64,000 nt of DNA from Vibrio hepatarius (GCF_018860525.1 NZ_JAHKPM010000008.1:1-64000); one strand, 5' to 3'; counted from the stretch's first letter, positions 36,777-49,377 are shown. Translations and numbers: made by a program. Notes: generated by a model from the letters alone, not told the origin.

Positions 36777-36808
36777 ATAAAGAACTGGATAAACATCCAG
36801 TTCTTTAT
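36777..36808. terminator. perfect hairpin between ruvC and ruvA
   Basis: 14-bp arms ATAAAGAACTGGAT / ATCCAGTTCTTTAT around a 4-base loop, inside the 87-base gap between the ruvC stop and ruvA start. It resembles a terminator or processing site and could lower or separate ruvAB transcription from ruvC. Confidence 0.55.
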
Positions 36809-36826
36809 ATGGTGAATACTACAGAG

Positions 36827-37348
36827 TTAACGGTACCGCCCTTTGCGCGCACCCACAGCCTGACCTGCAAGAGCAACCATCGTTTTGTTTGTATTGGCAT
36901 GACATATGGCAACGCCTAATGCATCTGCTGCATCGGCTTGGGGTTTTGCCGATAACTTTAGGATAGATTGTACCATATGTTGTACTTGCTCTTTATCCGC
37001 TCCACCAGTTCCAACTACAGCTTGCTTTATAAGACGAGCTGCGTACTCATAGACGGGTAAATCTGCGTTCACAGCTGCCACAATCGCACTTCCTCTTGCC
37101 TGACCAAGCTTCAAAGCAGAATCAGCATTCCTAGCCATAAAAACCTGCTCAATAGCAAAAACATCCGGTTGAAATTGAGTGATAATTTCTGTTACACCGG
37201 CGTATATTTGTTTAAGACGCCCAGGCAATTCACTTTCCGAGGTACGGATACACCCACTACCAAGATAATGTAAATGGCGTCCCACCTGCCTAATCACGCC
37301 ATAGCCGGTGACCCTAGAGCCTGGATCAATACCCAAGATAATTGACAT
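36827..37348 (-). CDS. ruvC: Holliday junction resolvase RuvC
   Basis: 173-aa endonuclease with the four acidic metal-binding residues in [24 protein letters not shown], and [16 protein letters not shown]. It cuts junctions delivered by RuvAB. First gene of the ruv group; a hairpin at 36777 follows. Confidence 0.95.
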   Translation of the reverse strand: MSIILGIDPGSRVTGYGVIRQVGRHLHYLGSGCIRTSESELPGRLKQIYAGVTEIITQFQPDVFAIEQVFMARNADSALKLGQARGSAIVAAVNADLPVYEYAARLIKQAVVGTGGADKEQVQHMVQSILKLSAKPQADAADALGVAICHANTNKTMVALAGQAVGARKGRYR

Positions 37349-37425
37349 AATATTAGCAAAACCTAATTGTTATAACAGTGGGTATATTAGCGCAGGGTAA
37401 AAACATTTGCGAGACTCACTAAAAC

Positions 37426-39162
37426 CTATCGTTTGGTTATAAATGCTCTGCTAGTCATTGATTCCAGACTCACTTTCAGTACATCTGTACGCCCATCTGT
37501 CATTTTTTCACCACTCCAGTAATCATACCAGTTTACTGGCACATCAGATGTCAAATAAACCGTATTCGCTTGCTGTTGAAAATTGAATAGACAATGTAAA
37601 TCATTTTTTTTATTCATTCTCAAATAGGCGTGTTCAAGAGATAAAGAAGAAAAGCGAGCTGCATTTTGGTTATGTTTATGACGGACAAAAAGTCGCGACA
37701 GGGTGCTTTTTGCAAGAGGTGTCATTTGTGATAGGGGGTCCCCTGACATTAAAAAACCACCGCAAGCGAGTAAAACATTACGATGAAAGTCCAAATTAGA
37801 CTGTTCTATTGTCTGATTTTCTAAGGGCAATAAAGTGGCGCAGTCAGGGTCAATTTGCCAAAGCTTTCTATGTTGCCAACTACGGAAAAATGCTTCTCGA
37901 GCAACCTGTATGCATCTTGTTTTATCACGCTCCACAGCATTTGACACTCGCATACCATCGACCAAACCCAGAGAAGGCCACATAGGCGCATTACAACCTA
38001 AAATTAACGCCTTACCTACACCCTCATTAATCGCTTCCATGCCCAAGCGATAAGCTTCTACCCCTGTAATGCCACTTTGTGCACGGCAGCCTTTCAAAGC
38101 CCCCCAAAATAGAGCGTCTAGCTTGAATAGTTCAATTCCCCACTCCTTGCGCATAGTACAAATAATGGTAGTGAAATATTCTTGAACATTCGGATTTGAG
38201 GCATCCAGAAGATACCAAGGTGTACAACGCCAGCCACCATACGTAATATCTTCAGCTTTTAATAAAGAACCATCTTGATGAGTGACCAACCAATCTTTGT
38301 GATTGCAAAAAATGTCAGACTCAGCCTGAACAATAAAGGGAGCTAACCAAATTGCAGGTTTTTTTCCACAGCGTTTAATCTCTTGTGCCAGTGATTTTAT
38401 TCCTGAAGGAAATTGGCTAGAAGGGGCTAACCAATCTCCCATAAACGCCTGGTGGCCATCATCAATCATCACATATTCAATAGCTTCAAGGCTTCCTTCC
38501 ATATGATTGAGATTGTCGCTTACGAGTTGTTCTGAAACATTAGAATAATAGGCATACCAAGAACACCAACCAATTGGTGCATTTCTTTTTACACCTTGTC
38601 TTGGGGAGTGATTACATGAAATAAGGTGTGTATATTCGTGATAAAGTTGAGATAATGAGTCCCCCTTAAGGATAACTATTGATTCTAGCTGACTTGATGA
38701 CCAGTCGCGCGGACATGTTTCTTCTCCGTCAAGACAAATTTTAACCCAATGATGATTTTCCAGTTCTACCAATTCAAAATAGCCCGCAAAACGGTGACAA
38801 GAGGTAAATCCGAACAGGGTATAAGCGGCATCTTCTTCCACTAACAAATAGTTGTAATATCGTTTGGAAGCTGACGGCGAGTAAATACGATAATATTGAG
38901 ACTGTTCTGAGTGACGTCCAACATCTTCTGGGTTTTGGACAGTTCCGGTTGTTTGTGCACACATCTGAAAGCCATCAGCCAAAAGAACAGCATTATAAGC
39001 AAATGTGAACTCAGTGATCGCTAAAACATAGCCACTACTTATAGGGTCATTACTTAACCCCTGATAACTAAACCGTACCTCATTACTATTAAGCTCAGCC
39101 TGCAAGTTAATATCTCGTACTCTTAAGCTGTGACCATTCTTTAATTCTACGGAAAACGACAT
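37426..39162 (-). CDS. GH36-like alpha-galactosidase
   Basis: 578-aa cytoplasmic glycoside hydrolase with a GH36/GH-D layout. An N-terminal beta-rich domain (1-180) leads into a TIM barrel with GWCSWYAYYSNVSEQ (198-212), the nucleophile Asp349 in LFKLDALFWGA, and LGCNAPMWPSLGLVDGMR. A small C-terminal beta domain closes it. The usual acid/base Asp after R-[IV]-[GS]-x is replaced: the sequence reads RVSNAVERD, with Ala409 where Asp is expected. Either a neighbouring Asp413 serves or activity differs. No signal peptide or transporter is adjacent, so a substrate imported elsewhere is assumed. Confidence 0.72.
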   Translation of the reverse strand: MSFSVELKNGHSLRVRDINLQAELNSNEVRFSYQGLSNDPISSGYVLAITEFTFAYNAVLLADGFQMCAQTTGTVQNPEDVGRHSEQSQYYRIYSPSASKRYYNYLLVEEDAAYTLFGFTSCHRFAGYFELVELENHHWVKICLDGEETCPRDWSSSQLESIVILKGDSLSQLYHEYTHLISCNHSPRQGVKRNAPIGWCSWYAYYSNVSEQLVSDNLNHMEGSLEAIEYVMIDDGHQAFMGDWLAPSSQFPSGIKSLAQEIKRCGKKPAIWLAPFIVQAESDIFCNHKDWLVTHQDGSLLKAEDITYGGWRCTPWYLLDASNPNVQEYFTTIICTMRKEWGIELFKLDALFWGALKGCRAQSGITGVEAYRLGMEAINEGVGKALILGCNAPMWPSLGLVDGMRVSNAVERDKTRCIQVAREAFFRSWQHRKLWQIDPDCATLLPLENQTIEQSNLDFHRNVLLACGGFLMSGDPLSQMTPLAKSTLSRLFVRHKHNQNAARFSSLSLEHAYLRMNKKNDLHCLFNFQQQANTVYLTSDVPVNWYDYWSGEKMTDGRTDVLKVSLESMTSRAFITKR

Positions 39163-39323
39163 ACAATCAGCTCTCCATAATCTTTGATGTCATCCTATTC
39201 AACTTAGGTTAAACGAATTTTAATGTCTATTTTGGTACCTAACAATGAGGCTTCTCATCACGAACATAGTTAGATTAAGCTAAACTATGGTAGAACAAAA
39301 ACAAATCATACTGGGCTAGACGA

Positions 39324-40070
39324 GTGAAAAAATTTCAAACTACTGGATGGCGTATCCTAATAGCAATATTTATTGTATGGAGTGGTTTGAGCCAATCGGT
39401 ACCTCTGAGGTTATCTCAAGATTTGTGGCCTCCTTACATTATGAATTCAGCCTACGGCAGTGGTATAGCATATGATTTAGTCACAAGCGCGCTCGACTCT
39501 GCAGGATATGAATTTGAATATACTGTAAAGCCATGGTCACGCGTCCTTAAGGAAACTTTAGGTGGACAAAATGATGTCATTATATCTCTTTGGAAATCTG
39601 AACAGAGAGAAAGAGACTATTTGATGACTGATATGTACATGTATAACAACATGGTTTTTATTTCTCGGTCTGATACTAACTTTGAATATGAATCATTGGA
39701 GAATTTAAAGGGCATGCGAGTGGCACTTATTAATAATTATGCCTATGGCGGTAATTTGCGCGAATATCCAGAAATGATCTCAATTAGATCAATTGATTTG
39801 CCTAATAGCATTCGCCAAGTATTAACTCAACGAGCCGACATCATTGTCGCAGATGAAGCGGTTGGAAAGTGGACAGTAAAAGAGATGAGAGTAGAAAAAA
39901 ATAAACTCTACTTTAGTCATAGCTATCTCGATTCAACACCACTGCACGCTGCTGTAAGACGGGACCACCCACAGGCTCAAAAGATTGTTTCGGCTCTTAA
40001 TCAATATTTTAAAAACCATGCACCAGAAAAATTAAAAGAACTAAAAACAAAATACGGTCTCAGTGAATAA
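39324..40070 (+). CDS. solitary periplasmic solute-binding-like protein
   Basis: 248-aa protein with an N-terminal signal (about 1-25, ILIAIFIVWSGLSQS) and a SBP_bac_3-like fold (LRLSQDLWPPYIMN, VKPWSRVLKETLGGQNDVII, LKGMRVALINNYAYGG, RADIIVADEAVGKW). The start is GTG at 39324. No ABC permease or ATPase lies beside it. Such solitary 'amino acid-binding-like' proteins are common in vibrios and have no assigned role. Confidence 0.7.
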   Translation: MKKFQTTGWRILIAIFIVWSGLSQSVPLRLSQDLWPPYIMNSAYGSGIAYDLVTSALDSAGYEFEYTVKPWSRVLKETLGGQNDVIISLWKSEQRERDYLMTDMYMYNNMVFISRSDTNFEYESLENLKGMRVALINNYAYGGNLREYPEMISIRSIDLPNSIRQVLTQRADIIVADEAVGKWTVKEMRVEKNKLYFSHSYLDSTPLHAAVRRDHPQAQKIVSALNQYFKNHAPEKLKELKTKYGLSE

Positions 40071-40270
40071 CATAGAAGCAAGACCAAGCTAAAACTTAAC
40101 ACTGCCCTGATGAGTCGCTAAGTTACTCCTTGGACACTCACATTAAGTCACTATTTAAGATAATAAAAATAGGCGGAACTTAGCCGTAAATTATTAACAT
40201 CATTCGGTTATAAAGTGGTAAATTATAGAAAAGTATCTTCTGCTGAAAATCATTTAATTGAGAGTGTGTC

Positions 40271-41065
40271 ATGAACGATGGAGTTATAGATATATCATGG
40301 CCACTACTAGCGCTATTTTGTTTCACGCTAGCAATTCCTCTCTCGATTAGCCGTTATTTCAAACTCAATATCGAACGAGAAGCCATAACTAGCATAGTAA
40401 GGATGTGCATTCAGCTTTTACTAGTAGGTATCTACCTTGAGTATCTATTTGATATAAATAACCCATTCGTCAATTCTATCTGGCTATTAATCATGATCTT
40501 GGTTGGGGCCAGCTCTATCATAAATAAAGCCAAACTTCCCTATAAACGGTTGATATACCCTGTAACAGCAAGCTTACTCCTAAGTTCAATGCCAGTATTG
40601 GTCATTTTATGCACTGTCATTATAAAACCGATACCATTACTCAACGCTCAGTACGTGATACCTTTGGCTGGAATGTTACTCGGTAATTCACTGAGTGGGA
40701 ATATAGTGGCGCTACAAAACTTATTTACGGCCATCGACACCCGTCGCGGTGAGTATGAGGCAGCAATTGCACTGGGAGCCTCTGCACAATTTGCAACCCA
40801 AATTTTTGTCAGCGACTCTATGAGAAAATCAATGGCCCCTACTCTTGCTTCAATGGCCACAACAGGCCTAGTTACATTACCGGGAATGATGACGGGACAA
40901 ATACTGGGAGGCGCAAGCCCTATAGTCGCGATCAAATATCAAATGTTGATTATGATTGCTATCTTCGTTGTCTTGTCGATATCTTTGAGCCTAACTCTAT
41001 CTTTGACCATCCGAAACTGTATAACTAAGGAAGGCAAGGTATTGGTCGTTTTCACACAACAATAA
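40271..41065 (+). CDS. fetB: UPF0014 / FetB-type ABC permease
   Basis: 264-aa polytopic protein of the UPF0014 family (E. coli FetB/YbbM). Blocks IVRMCIQLLLVGIYLEYLF, MLLGNSLSGNIVALQNLF, RRGEYEAAIALGAS and LPGMMTGQILGGASP fit. FetAB exports iron or otherwise protects from iron stress in E. coli, but the FetA ATPase is not beside this gene. The symbol is used by family; the partner is missing here. Confidence 0.75.
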   Translation: MNDGVIDISWPLLALFCFTLAIPLSISRYFKLNIEREAITSIVRMCIQLLLVGIYLEYLFDINNPFVNSIWLLIMILVGASSIINKAKLPYKRLIYPVTASLLLSSMPVLVILCTVIIKPIPLLNAQYVIPLAGMLLGNSLSGNIVALQNLFTAIDTRRGEYEAAIALGASAQFATQIFVSDSMRKSMAPTLASMATTGLVTLPGMMTGQILGGASPIVAIKYQMLIMIAIFVVLSISLSLTLSLTIRNCITKEGKVLVVFTQQ

Positions 41066-41077
41066 CAAGTTTGGATT

Positions 41078-41100
41078 TTATCCACAGAATCTGTGGATAA
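41078..41100. promoter_or_regulatory. inverted pair of perfect DnaA boxes
   Basis: TTATCCACAG, a 3-base gap AAT, then CTGTGGATAA: two consensus DnaA boxes (TTATCCACA) in opposite orientation as one 23-base palindrome. It lies 13 bases past the fetB stop. No T tract follows, so it is not a normal terminator. Confidence 0.6.
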
Positions 41101-41326
41101 CCGTGTCATCGTCTTCAGGATAAGTCGAGTTTCTATACAATAATAAATCTATATAAGAAACGACTTAACCCCTTCTTCGCATTGATAAACCATGTACAGC
41201 ACAATAATCTGCCTTAACTGGGCTTTTAATATTATGTGATAGATAACATTTCTTTCTTCATGCCGTTGCCCGCTACCTAGACAAAGATTAAGGTTGTTCT
41301 GTAACACTTTTATGGAGCGAACAATA

Positions 41327-41569
41327 ATGAAATACACTACAGAAAAAATAGCCGAACTTAACCTACTACTTCAGTTTGATATCAACAGTGCCGCAACAGG
41401 TATTAAAGTGCACAATGATGCATCAGATGATATTCAATCTGCTATAGGACGACTATTTGATAAGGGGTTGTGTACTCTTCCAGATGGTGGTTATTTAACA
41501 GACGAAGGTATTGAAGTCGCTGAACATGCAGATAAAGTACTTCGGGTACTCTCCAGCGAAATCATCTAA
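41327..41569 (+). CDS. TIGR02647 family small protein
   Basis: 80-aa protein matching the TIGR02647 pattern: ELNLLLQFD, TGIKVHNDASDD, AIGRLFDKGLCTLPDGGYLT, then a helical tail (EVAEHADKVLRVL). It is annotated as putatively DNA-binding in the family, but no function is established. I start at 41327 because GGAG lies upstream and the family begins near this Met. Convergent with the next gene. Confidence 0.75.
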   Translation: MKYTTEKIAELNLLLQFDINSAATGIKVHNDASDDIQSAIGRLFDKGLCTLPDGGYLTDEGIEVAEHADKVLRVLSSEII

Positions 41570-41570
41570 C

Positions 41571-42326
41571 TCACTGATCCATGTTACCCTCATCATCGGT
41601 TGGCTTGCTCAACCGATGGATAATCGACTCGATATCAATCTTTTCCAAGCCTTGATTGAAAATCATCTTCAGATCAATTCCTTTCGGTTCGTTACGAAAA
41701 GCAACATGGATTTGTTTGTTGTCTAATAGCTTAGTGTTCATTTGCAAATGCTGTCTCAAGAAAGCTTCCTGAGTGTCCTCGCTTATCAAATGTTCTAGCA
41801 CATTCGAATCTATTACCGCAGCATCTAGCCGCCTTTTCGCTACCTTGTGAATATTCATAGTATCATTACTAGATGCCTCTATATTAATATCTCCATCAGC
41901 AACCATGTCATCGAACTCTTTAGTATTGACGTACCCTTGAACTACACCAATACGAAGCGTTTTTAGATCAACTAATTTAGTCCACTTTACTGGAGAGTTT
42001 GAATTTTCAACTAGGCCCAGTGGGCCGCTACCAATCGAATCAGAAAAAACAAAGTCTTGTGTGTCAAAGATATATTCGGGGAAATAGCCGATATACTTTT
42101 CTGATTTCGTGGCCAATGAAACCGCCCTCACCCAAGGTTCGAAATCAACGATTAAGTCATAGCCCATAACGGAGAAAGCCTCACGTGCAATAGCAATGGA
42201 ATAGCCATTTTCACGTAAATTCTCTCCCGAGTAAGGAGGCCAGTCTAAAGACGTCATATATACTTTGTTGCTCGCCAAGACAAGAGAAGGGATGACCCCG
42301 AGCCAACACAACAAAAGCCACTTCAT
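41571..42326 (-). CDS. solitary periplasmic solute-binding-like protein
   Basis: 251-aa protein with a signal peptide (about 1-18, MKWLLLCWLGVIPSLVLA) and a solute-binding fold (VYMTSLDWPPYSGENL, FEPWVRAVSLA, DLKTLRIGVVQGYVNT, RLDAAVIDSNVLEHL). It is a distant relative of the 39324..40070 protein and likewise lacks transporter partners. Convergent with the TIGR02647 gene, with the stops one base apart. Confidence 0.7.
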   Translation of the reverse strand: MKWLLLCWLGVIPSLVLASNKVYMTSLDWPPYSGENLRENGYSIAIAREAFSVMGYDLIVDFEPWVRAVSLATKSEKYIGYFPEYIFDTQDFVFSDSIGSGPLGLVENSNSPVKWTKLVDLKTLRIGVVQGYVNTKEFDDMVADGDINIEASSNDTMNIHKVAKRRLDAAVIDSNVLEHLISEDTQEAFLRQHLQMNTKLLDNKQIHVAFRNEPKGIDLKMIFNQGLEKIDIESIIHRLSKPTDDEGNMDQ

Positions 42327-42502
42327 CCAATTCCAACTATTTATACCTAGTTACACATCTATTAATAATAGAGTTAATGGTATGGAGACGCAGAAAAGCC
42401 ATGTCTCACTAGTGAGACATTAATCCTAAAAAACTATGGTTGATTATTTATTGGATCTCTTAGATAGTAACCAATCTAGGCCAAAGCTATAACGAGATAA
42501 GT

Positions 42503-43324
42503 ATGAAAGACATACTAATTATTGGTGGTGGGTGGCTCGGAAAACCGCTAGCTCATTACCTAGAATCAATAGGCAATAATGTCATAGTTACCCGAACTAG
42601 TAATGACGGTGTCTCTTTGCTAAAAGCAGAGTCCCTTCAAGCAAAATGTTTGGACCTATGTGGTGACTTGTCACATATAGCACAAACAGTCAAAAGTACT
42701 AAAGCCAATATAGTCATTGGCTGTTTCCCGCCTGAGTTTCGTTCTGCTTTGGGTGATCAATATATTCGTTGTTGGGAGACACTGACTAAAGCATGCCTTT
42801 TAGCTCAAGTTAAAAGAATAGTCATGGTTAGCTCAACTAGTGTTTATCCCAACCTAGCCAAGCCTATGCTAGAAGACGATGCATCTTGGTCTAAAACAGC
42901 TCAGGATAATAATTTTAGCCAGAAGGCTACAGCGATGCTGCAAGCTGAACAACATGTGATCGATTCAGGAATCAATTACGCCATTGTTCGCTGCAGCGGT
43001 CTTGTGGGCCCCGAACGACATCCAAGTCGATTTGTAAGTAAAATGAAACAAATCAGTACAAAGGCTCCGGCAAATATGTTGCATCTTAAAGATGCTATTG
43101 GCGTCATCAGTTTTATCACTGCATTCAAACAAAACGTTATCATCAACGCGACGACTCCAAATACAGTGAGTAAAGCTGAATTTTATCAAGCCGCTCTCGA
43201 TAGTATCGGATCTGAAGAAATATTGCCGCCGTTTGTGCAACAAGAAGATAAACGAATTCTGTCTGACCACTTAGAGGAATTGGGGTATCGATTTCACTAC
43301 AGGCATACACTGGAACTGGTTTGA
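42503..43324 (+). CDS. NAD(P)-binding SDR-like protein (YeeZ-like)
   Basis: 273-aa protein with a nucleotide-binding start (ILIIGGGWLGKPLAHYLES), a VMVSSTSVYPN block, and IVRCSGLVGPERHPSRFV. It fits the atypical SDR group with E. coli YeeZ. The catalytic Tyr-x-x-x-Lys is not obvious, so activity is uncertain. Monocistronic, followed by a strong terminator. Confidence 0.72.
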   Translation: MKDILIIGGGWLGKPLAHYLESIGNNVIVTRTSNDGVSLLKAESLQAKCLDLCGDLSHIAQTVKSTKANIVIGCFPPEFRSALGDQYIRCWETLTKACLLAQVKRIVMVSSTSVYPNLAKPMLEDDASWSKTAQDNNFSQKATAMLQAEQHVIDSGINYAIVRCSGLVGPERHPSRFVSKMKQISTKAPANMLHLKDAIGVISFITAFKQNVIINATTPNTVSKAEFYQAALDSIGSEEILPPFVQQEDKRILSDHLEELGYRFHYRHTLELV

Positions 43325-43329
43325 ATAAT

Positions 43330-43363
43330 AAAAAACCAGAGTAAAGCGATACTCTGGTTTTTT
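43330..43363. terminator. bidirectional terminator
   Basis: Stem AAAAAACCAGAGTA / TACTCTGGTTTTTT with a 6-base loop, between the convergent SDR-like gene and clpA. Confidence 0.9.
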
Positions 43364-43413
43364 ATCTGTGGTGTGAAGCTTGTGAAAGCTAACACTAGCC
43401 TTTATAAAAGCGG

Positions 43414-45687
43414 TTAATGTACTGCAACGGCTTTCTGGTTCAAGTACTTAAATTTAAGCTCATCCTTCCTCAAATCAACTTTTACTGTACCACCATCGAC
43501 TAGCGAGCCAAACAATAATTCATTGGCAAGTGGCTTTTTAAGCTGTTCTTGAATAACGCGCCCCATTGGTCGTGCACCCATTGCTTTATCATAACCCTTC
43601 AATGCTAACCAATGGCGGGCTTTATCTGACACTTCAAGTGAAACACCTCTCACATCCAATTGTGCTTGAAGTTCAACGATGAACTTATCGACCACTTGAT
43701 GGATGACATTTTCATCTAAGCTATTGAACCAAATTATATTATCTAGACGATTACGGAACTCAGGTGTAAATACTTTCTTAATTTCTGACATCGCATCATG
43801 GCTATGATCTTGCTGAATTAAGCCAATTGAATTCTTAACGGTTTCCTGAACACCCGCATTGGTTGTCATAACAAGAATCACATTTCGAAAATCAGCTTTA
43901 CGGCCATTATTATCCGTCAGAGTACCATTATCCATCACCTGAAGGAGAAGATTGAAAATATCTGTGTGCGCTTTTTCAATTTCATCAAGCAGTACGACAG
44001 AGTGTGGATGTTTAATCACGGCATCCGTTAATAAGCCACCCTGATCGTAACCAACATAGCCCGGAGGAGCGCCGATCAAACGGCTGACTGAATGTCTTTC
44101 TCCATATTCAGACATATCAAAGCGAAGTAACTCTATACCCATTAGTTTAGATAGTTGTACTGTCACTTCTGTTTTACCGACACCTGTGGGACCCGCAAAA
44201 AGAAAAGATCCCACTGGTTTGTTATCGGCGCCAAGACCCGCACGAGTCAATTTAATGGCCTCACTCAACACATCAATCGCATCATTTTGACCAAAGACCA
44301 ACATCTTCATCTTTTCATCTAGGTTCTGAAGAACCTCTTTATCTGAAGAAGAAACCGATTTTTCTGGAATACGAGCCATTTTAGCGACCATGGATTCTAT
44401 ATCTGCAACACCAACTGTTTTTTTGCGACGGCTAGCTGGGGCAAGACGTTGACGAGCTCCAGCTTCATCTATCACATCAATTGCTTTGTCAGGTAAATGA
44501 CGTTCATTGATGTATTTAGCAGAAAGCTCAACCGCTGCACGAAGTGCCTTATTGGTGTAACGAACTTCATGATGTGCTTCATATTTAGGTTTGAGGCCCA
44601 TTAGAATTTTTGTCGTATCGTCAAGCGAAGGCTCAACAATATCTATTTTTTGGAATCGACGAGAGAGTGCACGCTCTTTGTCAAAAATATTGCTGTACTC
44701 CTGATAAGTCGTCGAACCTATACAACGCAGTTTACCACTACTAAGCAGAGGTTTTATTAGATTAGCAGCATCAACCTGGCCTCCAGAAGCCGCTCCTGCG
44801 CCTATAATAGTGTGAATTTCATCAATGAATAAAATTGCGTCTTCTTCTTTCTCTAATTGCTTGAGAATCGCTTTAAAACGCTTCTCAAAGTCACCTCGGT
44901 ACTTGGTACCAGCCAGTAGAGAACCAATATCCAGAGAATAAATGACACTGTGTTTAATGATGTCAGGAACCTGACCTTCAACTATTCTCCAAGCTAACCC
45001 TTCAGCAATTGCCGTTTTCCCAACTCCTGCCTCACCAACCAGCAAAGGATTGTTTTTACGACGGCGGCAGAGTACTTGAACAGTACGTTCAAGCTCTTTA
45101 TCTCGACCAATCAAGGGATCAATTTGTCCTTGTTTAGCCAATAAGTTAAGGTTAGATGCAAAACTTTCTAAACGCTCTTCAGAGCCAGACTCATCAGGAC
45201 TATCACTGCTGCTAAACGAGTCTGAAGAAGCTGAATCATCACTTGAACTAGACGCCTTAGTAATTCCGTGAGAGATGAAGTTAACGATATCTAAACGACT
45301 AATATCATTCTTCTTCATCAAATAAGCGGCATGAGACTCCTGTTCACTAAAGATGGCAACGAGTACATTCGCCCCAGTGACTTCACTGCGCCCAGATGAC
45401 TGGACATGAAACACTGCTCGCTGTAGTACGCGCTGAAAACTTAAAGTAGGTTGAGTCTCACGCGTTTCATCATTCTCTGGGATTAGTGGGGTTGTTTGAT
45501 CAATAAAGATATCTAACTCATTTCTTAGCGAGTCAATATCGGCTTGACAGGCAAGCAAGGCCTCCCTCGCGGCATCATTTTCCAATAACGCTAGCAGGAG
45601 GTGCTCGACAGTCATGAATTCATGTCGTTTGTCTCTGGCACGAGAGAATGCGCCGTTCAGACTCGACTCTAACTCTTTATTCAACAT
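43414..45687 (-). CDS. clpA: ATP-dependent unfoldase ClpA
   Basis: 757-aa Clp/Hsp100 unfoldase. An N-domain (1-140) is followed by two AAA+ modules with Walker [10 protein letters not shown] and GPTGVGKTE, Walker [10 protein letters not shown] and VLLDEIEK, and an IGL-type ClpP loop region. It feeds substrates to ClpP and uses ClpS as adaptor. AAGGAGGT before the ATG is a strong ribosome site. It lies 41 bases after clpS. Confidence 0.96.
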   Translation of the reverse strand: MLNKELESSLNGAFSRARDKRHEFMTVEHLLLALLENDAAREALLACQADIDSLRNELDIFIDQTTPLIPENDETRETQPTLSFQRVLQRAVFHVQSSGRSEVTGANVLVAIFSEQESHAAYLMKKNDISRLDIVNFISHGITKASSSSDDSASSDSFSSSDSPDESGSEERLESFASNLNLLAKQGQIDPLIGRDKELERTVQVLCRRRKNNPLLVGEAGVGKTAIAEGLAWRIVEGQVPDIIKHSVIYSLDIGSLLAGTKYRGDFEKRFKAILKQLEKEEDAILFIDEIHTIIGAGAASGGQVDAANLIKPLLSSGKLRCIGSTTYQEYSNIFDKERALSRRFQKIDIVEPSLDDTTKILMGLKPKYEAHHEVRYTNKALRAAVELSAKYINERHLPDKAIDVIDEAGARQRLAPASRRKKTVGVADIESMVAKMARIPEKSVSSSDKEVLQNLDEKMKMLVFGQNDAIDVLSEAIKLTRAGLGADNKPVGSFLFAGPTGVGKTEVTVQLSKLMGIELLRFDMSEYGERHSVSRLIGAPPGYVGYDQGGLLTDAVIKHPHSVVLLDEIEKAHTDIFNLLLQVMDNGTLTDNNGRKADFRNVILVMTTNAGVQETVKNSIGLIQQDHSHDAMSEIKKVFTPEFRNRLDNIIWFNSLDENVIHQVVDKFIVELQAQLDVRGVSLEVSDKARHWLALKGYDKAMGARPMGRVIQEQLKKPLANELLFGSLVDGGTVKVDLRKDELKFKYLNQKAVAVH

Positions 45688-45728
45688 AGGTACCTCCTTA
45701 GCAGCAACTTAGATTGCTTGGTTAAGCT

Positions 45729-46049
45729 TTACACTTGCTCCATTGTACACAGCAAGGGATGCTCATTTTCCTGAGAATACATTGTAACTTGCGCTACTTT
45801 CGTTTCAGCAACTTCTGCAGTATATGTGCCACAAATCGCTTTACCTTCGTAATGCACCTTAAGCATTACTTGTGTTGCCTGTTCAATATCCATCGAGAAA
45901 AACCGCTCTAGGATTTCGATTACAAAGTCCATCGGTGTGTAATCGTCATTATTCAAAACAACGTTATACTTTGATGGCAGCATCACCTTAGTTTTTTCTA
46001 ACTCCAGTAACCCTTGGTCTGGAGACACCCATTCAATTTGCTTGCTCAT
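45729..46049 (-). CDS. clpS: ClpA adaptor ClpS
   Basis: 106-aa N-end rule adaptor. Conserved blocks [20 protein letters not shown] and [20 protein letters not shown] form the N-degron pocket and the ClpA contact face. I start at 46049, where the family N-terminus begins; an upstream Met adds seven residues. Confidence 0.95.
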   Translation of the reverse strand: MSKQIEWVSPDQGLLELEKTKVMLPSKYNVVLNNDDYTPMDFVIEILERFFSMDIEQATQVMLKVHYEGKAICGTYTAEVAETKVAQVTMYSQENEHPLLCTMEQV

Positions 46050-46514
46050 GACTCTTCGTGTTGAAAACAACGTCCTTAATATAATTTTAACACTTCACTG
46101 TGTGGAAGTTATAGATCTAGATCCAGTTAGTAAGGCCAAATTGAGCCAAGCGAATTTTCGCCCATACTTAGAGACTAATGCAGCAATTGTATCGCTGCAA
46201 ATAAAAGATTTCTATCTAGCGATATTATCTATCTAATTGATTAAAAAGAAACCAAAAACCAATTTTACCACTATAAAATAACAAAGCCGGAGTGAAAACA
46301 GTTGCAAAAAGGCAAACGATAAAGGTGACTTGTTTACAAATATGCACAGCCTAACCAATTTTCACTATTGACTGCGCCCTAGCATTGACTACATTGGTCA
46401 AATAGTGACTTAAAATTTAGCAGCGGCTGAATGAACATTCACTGTAATGTTTACACATGGATTGATTGTGTAATCACACAACTTCAGTAACAATATGCAT
46501 GAGGGATGTATAGC
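46050..46514. other. divergent region between clpS and cspD
   Basis: 465 non-coding bases holding the promoters of clpS (leftward) and cspD (rightward). A 16-base palindrome (46466-46481) lies about 35 bases before cspD. A 64-codon plus frame at 46042-46236 has no coding features and is dismissed. No RNA gene is evident. Confidence 0.5.
46466..46481. promoter_or_regulatory. palindrome upstream of cspD
   Basis: TTGTGT-AATC-ACACAA, symmetrical 6-base arms. TGTG and CACA are only four bases apart, so it is not a normal CRP site. It may be an operator of another regulator. Confidence 0.35.
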
Positions 46515-46736
46515 ATGGCTACAGGTACAGTAAAATGGTTTAACAATGCCAAAGGATTTGGTTTTATCTGTCCAGAAGGAGAAGATGGTGATGTGTTCGC
46601 CCATTACTCAACAATAGAAATGGATGGTTATCGTACACTGAAAGCGGGCCAACAAGTAACATTTGAAGTGGAGGAAGGCCCTAAAGGATACCACGCTAGA
46701 TCGGTAGTTCCTGTTGAAGCCCAAGCCATAAAATAA
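46515..46736 (+). CDS. cspD: cold-shock-like protein CspD
   Basis: 73-aa single-strand nucleic-acid-binding protein. RNP1 KGFGFI and RNP2-like VFAHYS are intact within [17 protein letters not shown], and the tail [14 protein letters not shown] marks CspD. It inhibits DNA replication in starved E. coli. GAGGG upstream of the ATG at 46515. It lies next to clpS as in many gammaproteobacteria. Confidence 0.93.
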   Translation: MATGTVKWFNNAKGFGFICPEGEDGDVFAHYSTIEMDGYRTLKAGQQVTFEVEEGPKGYHARSVVPVEAQAIK

Positions 46737-46786
46737 TTCGCTGCTAGATGTCATCCATATAAACAAAACACCATATGTAATAATTA

Positions 46787-46813
46787 AAAACCGCCGAGAA
46801 ATTCGGCGGTTTT
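46787..46813. terminator. bidirectional terminator
   Basis: Stem AAAACCGCCGA / TCGGCGGTTTT, between the convergent cspD and icd. Confidence 0.88.
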
Positions 46814-46847
46814 ATTTACACTCACTCAGACAAATTATTAACGTAAG

Positions 46848-49377
<2,530 letters not shown>

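Noticed and set aside
41078..41100. Terminator for fetB
   Set aside because: The palindrome has no T tract on either side, and its arms are exact DnaA boxes.
46042..46236. 64-codon plus-strand gene upstream of cspD
   Set aside because: No ribosome site, no recognisable composition, and overlaps the clpS start.
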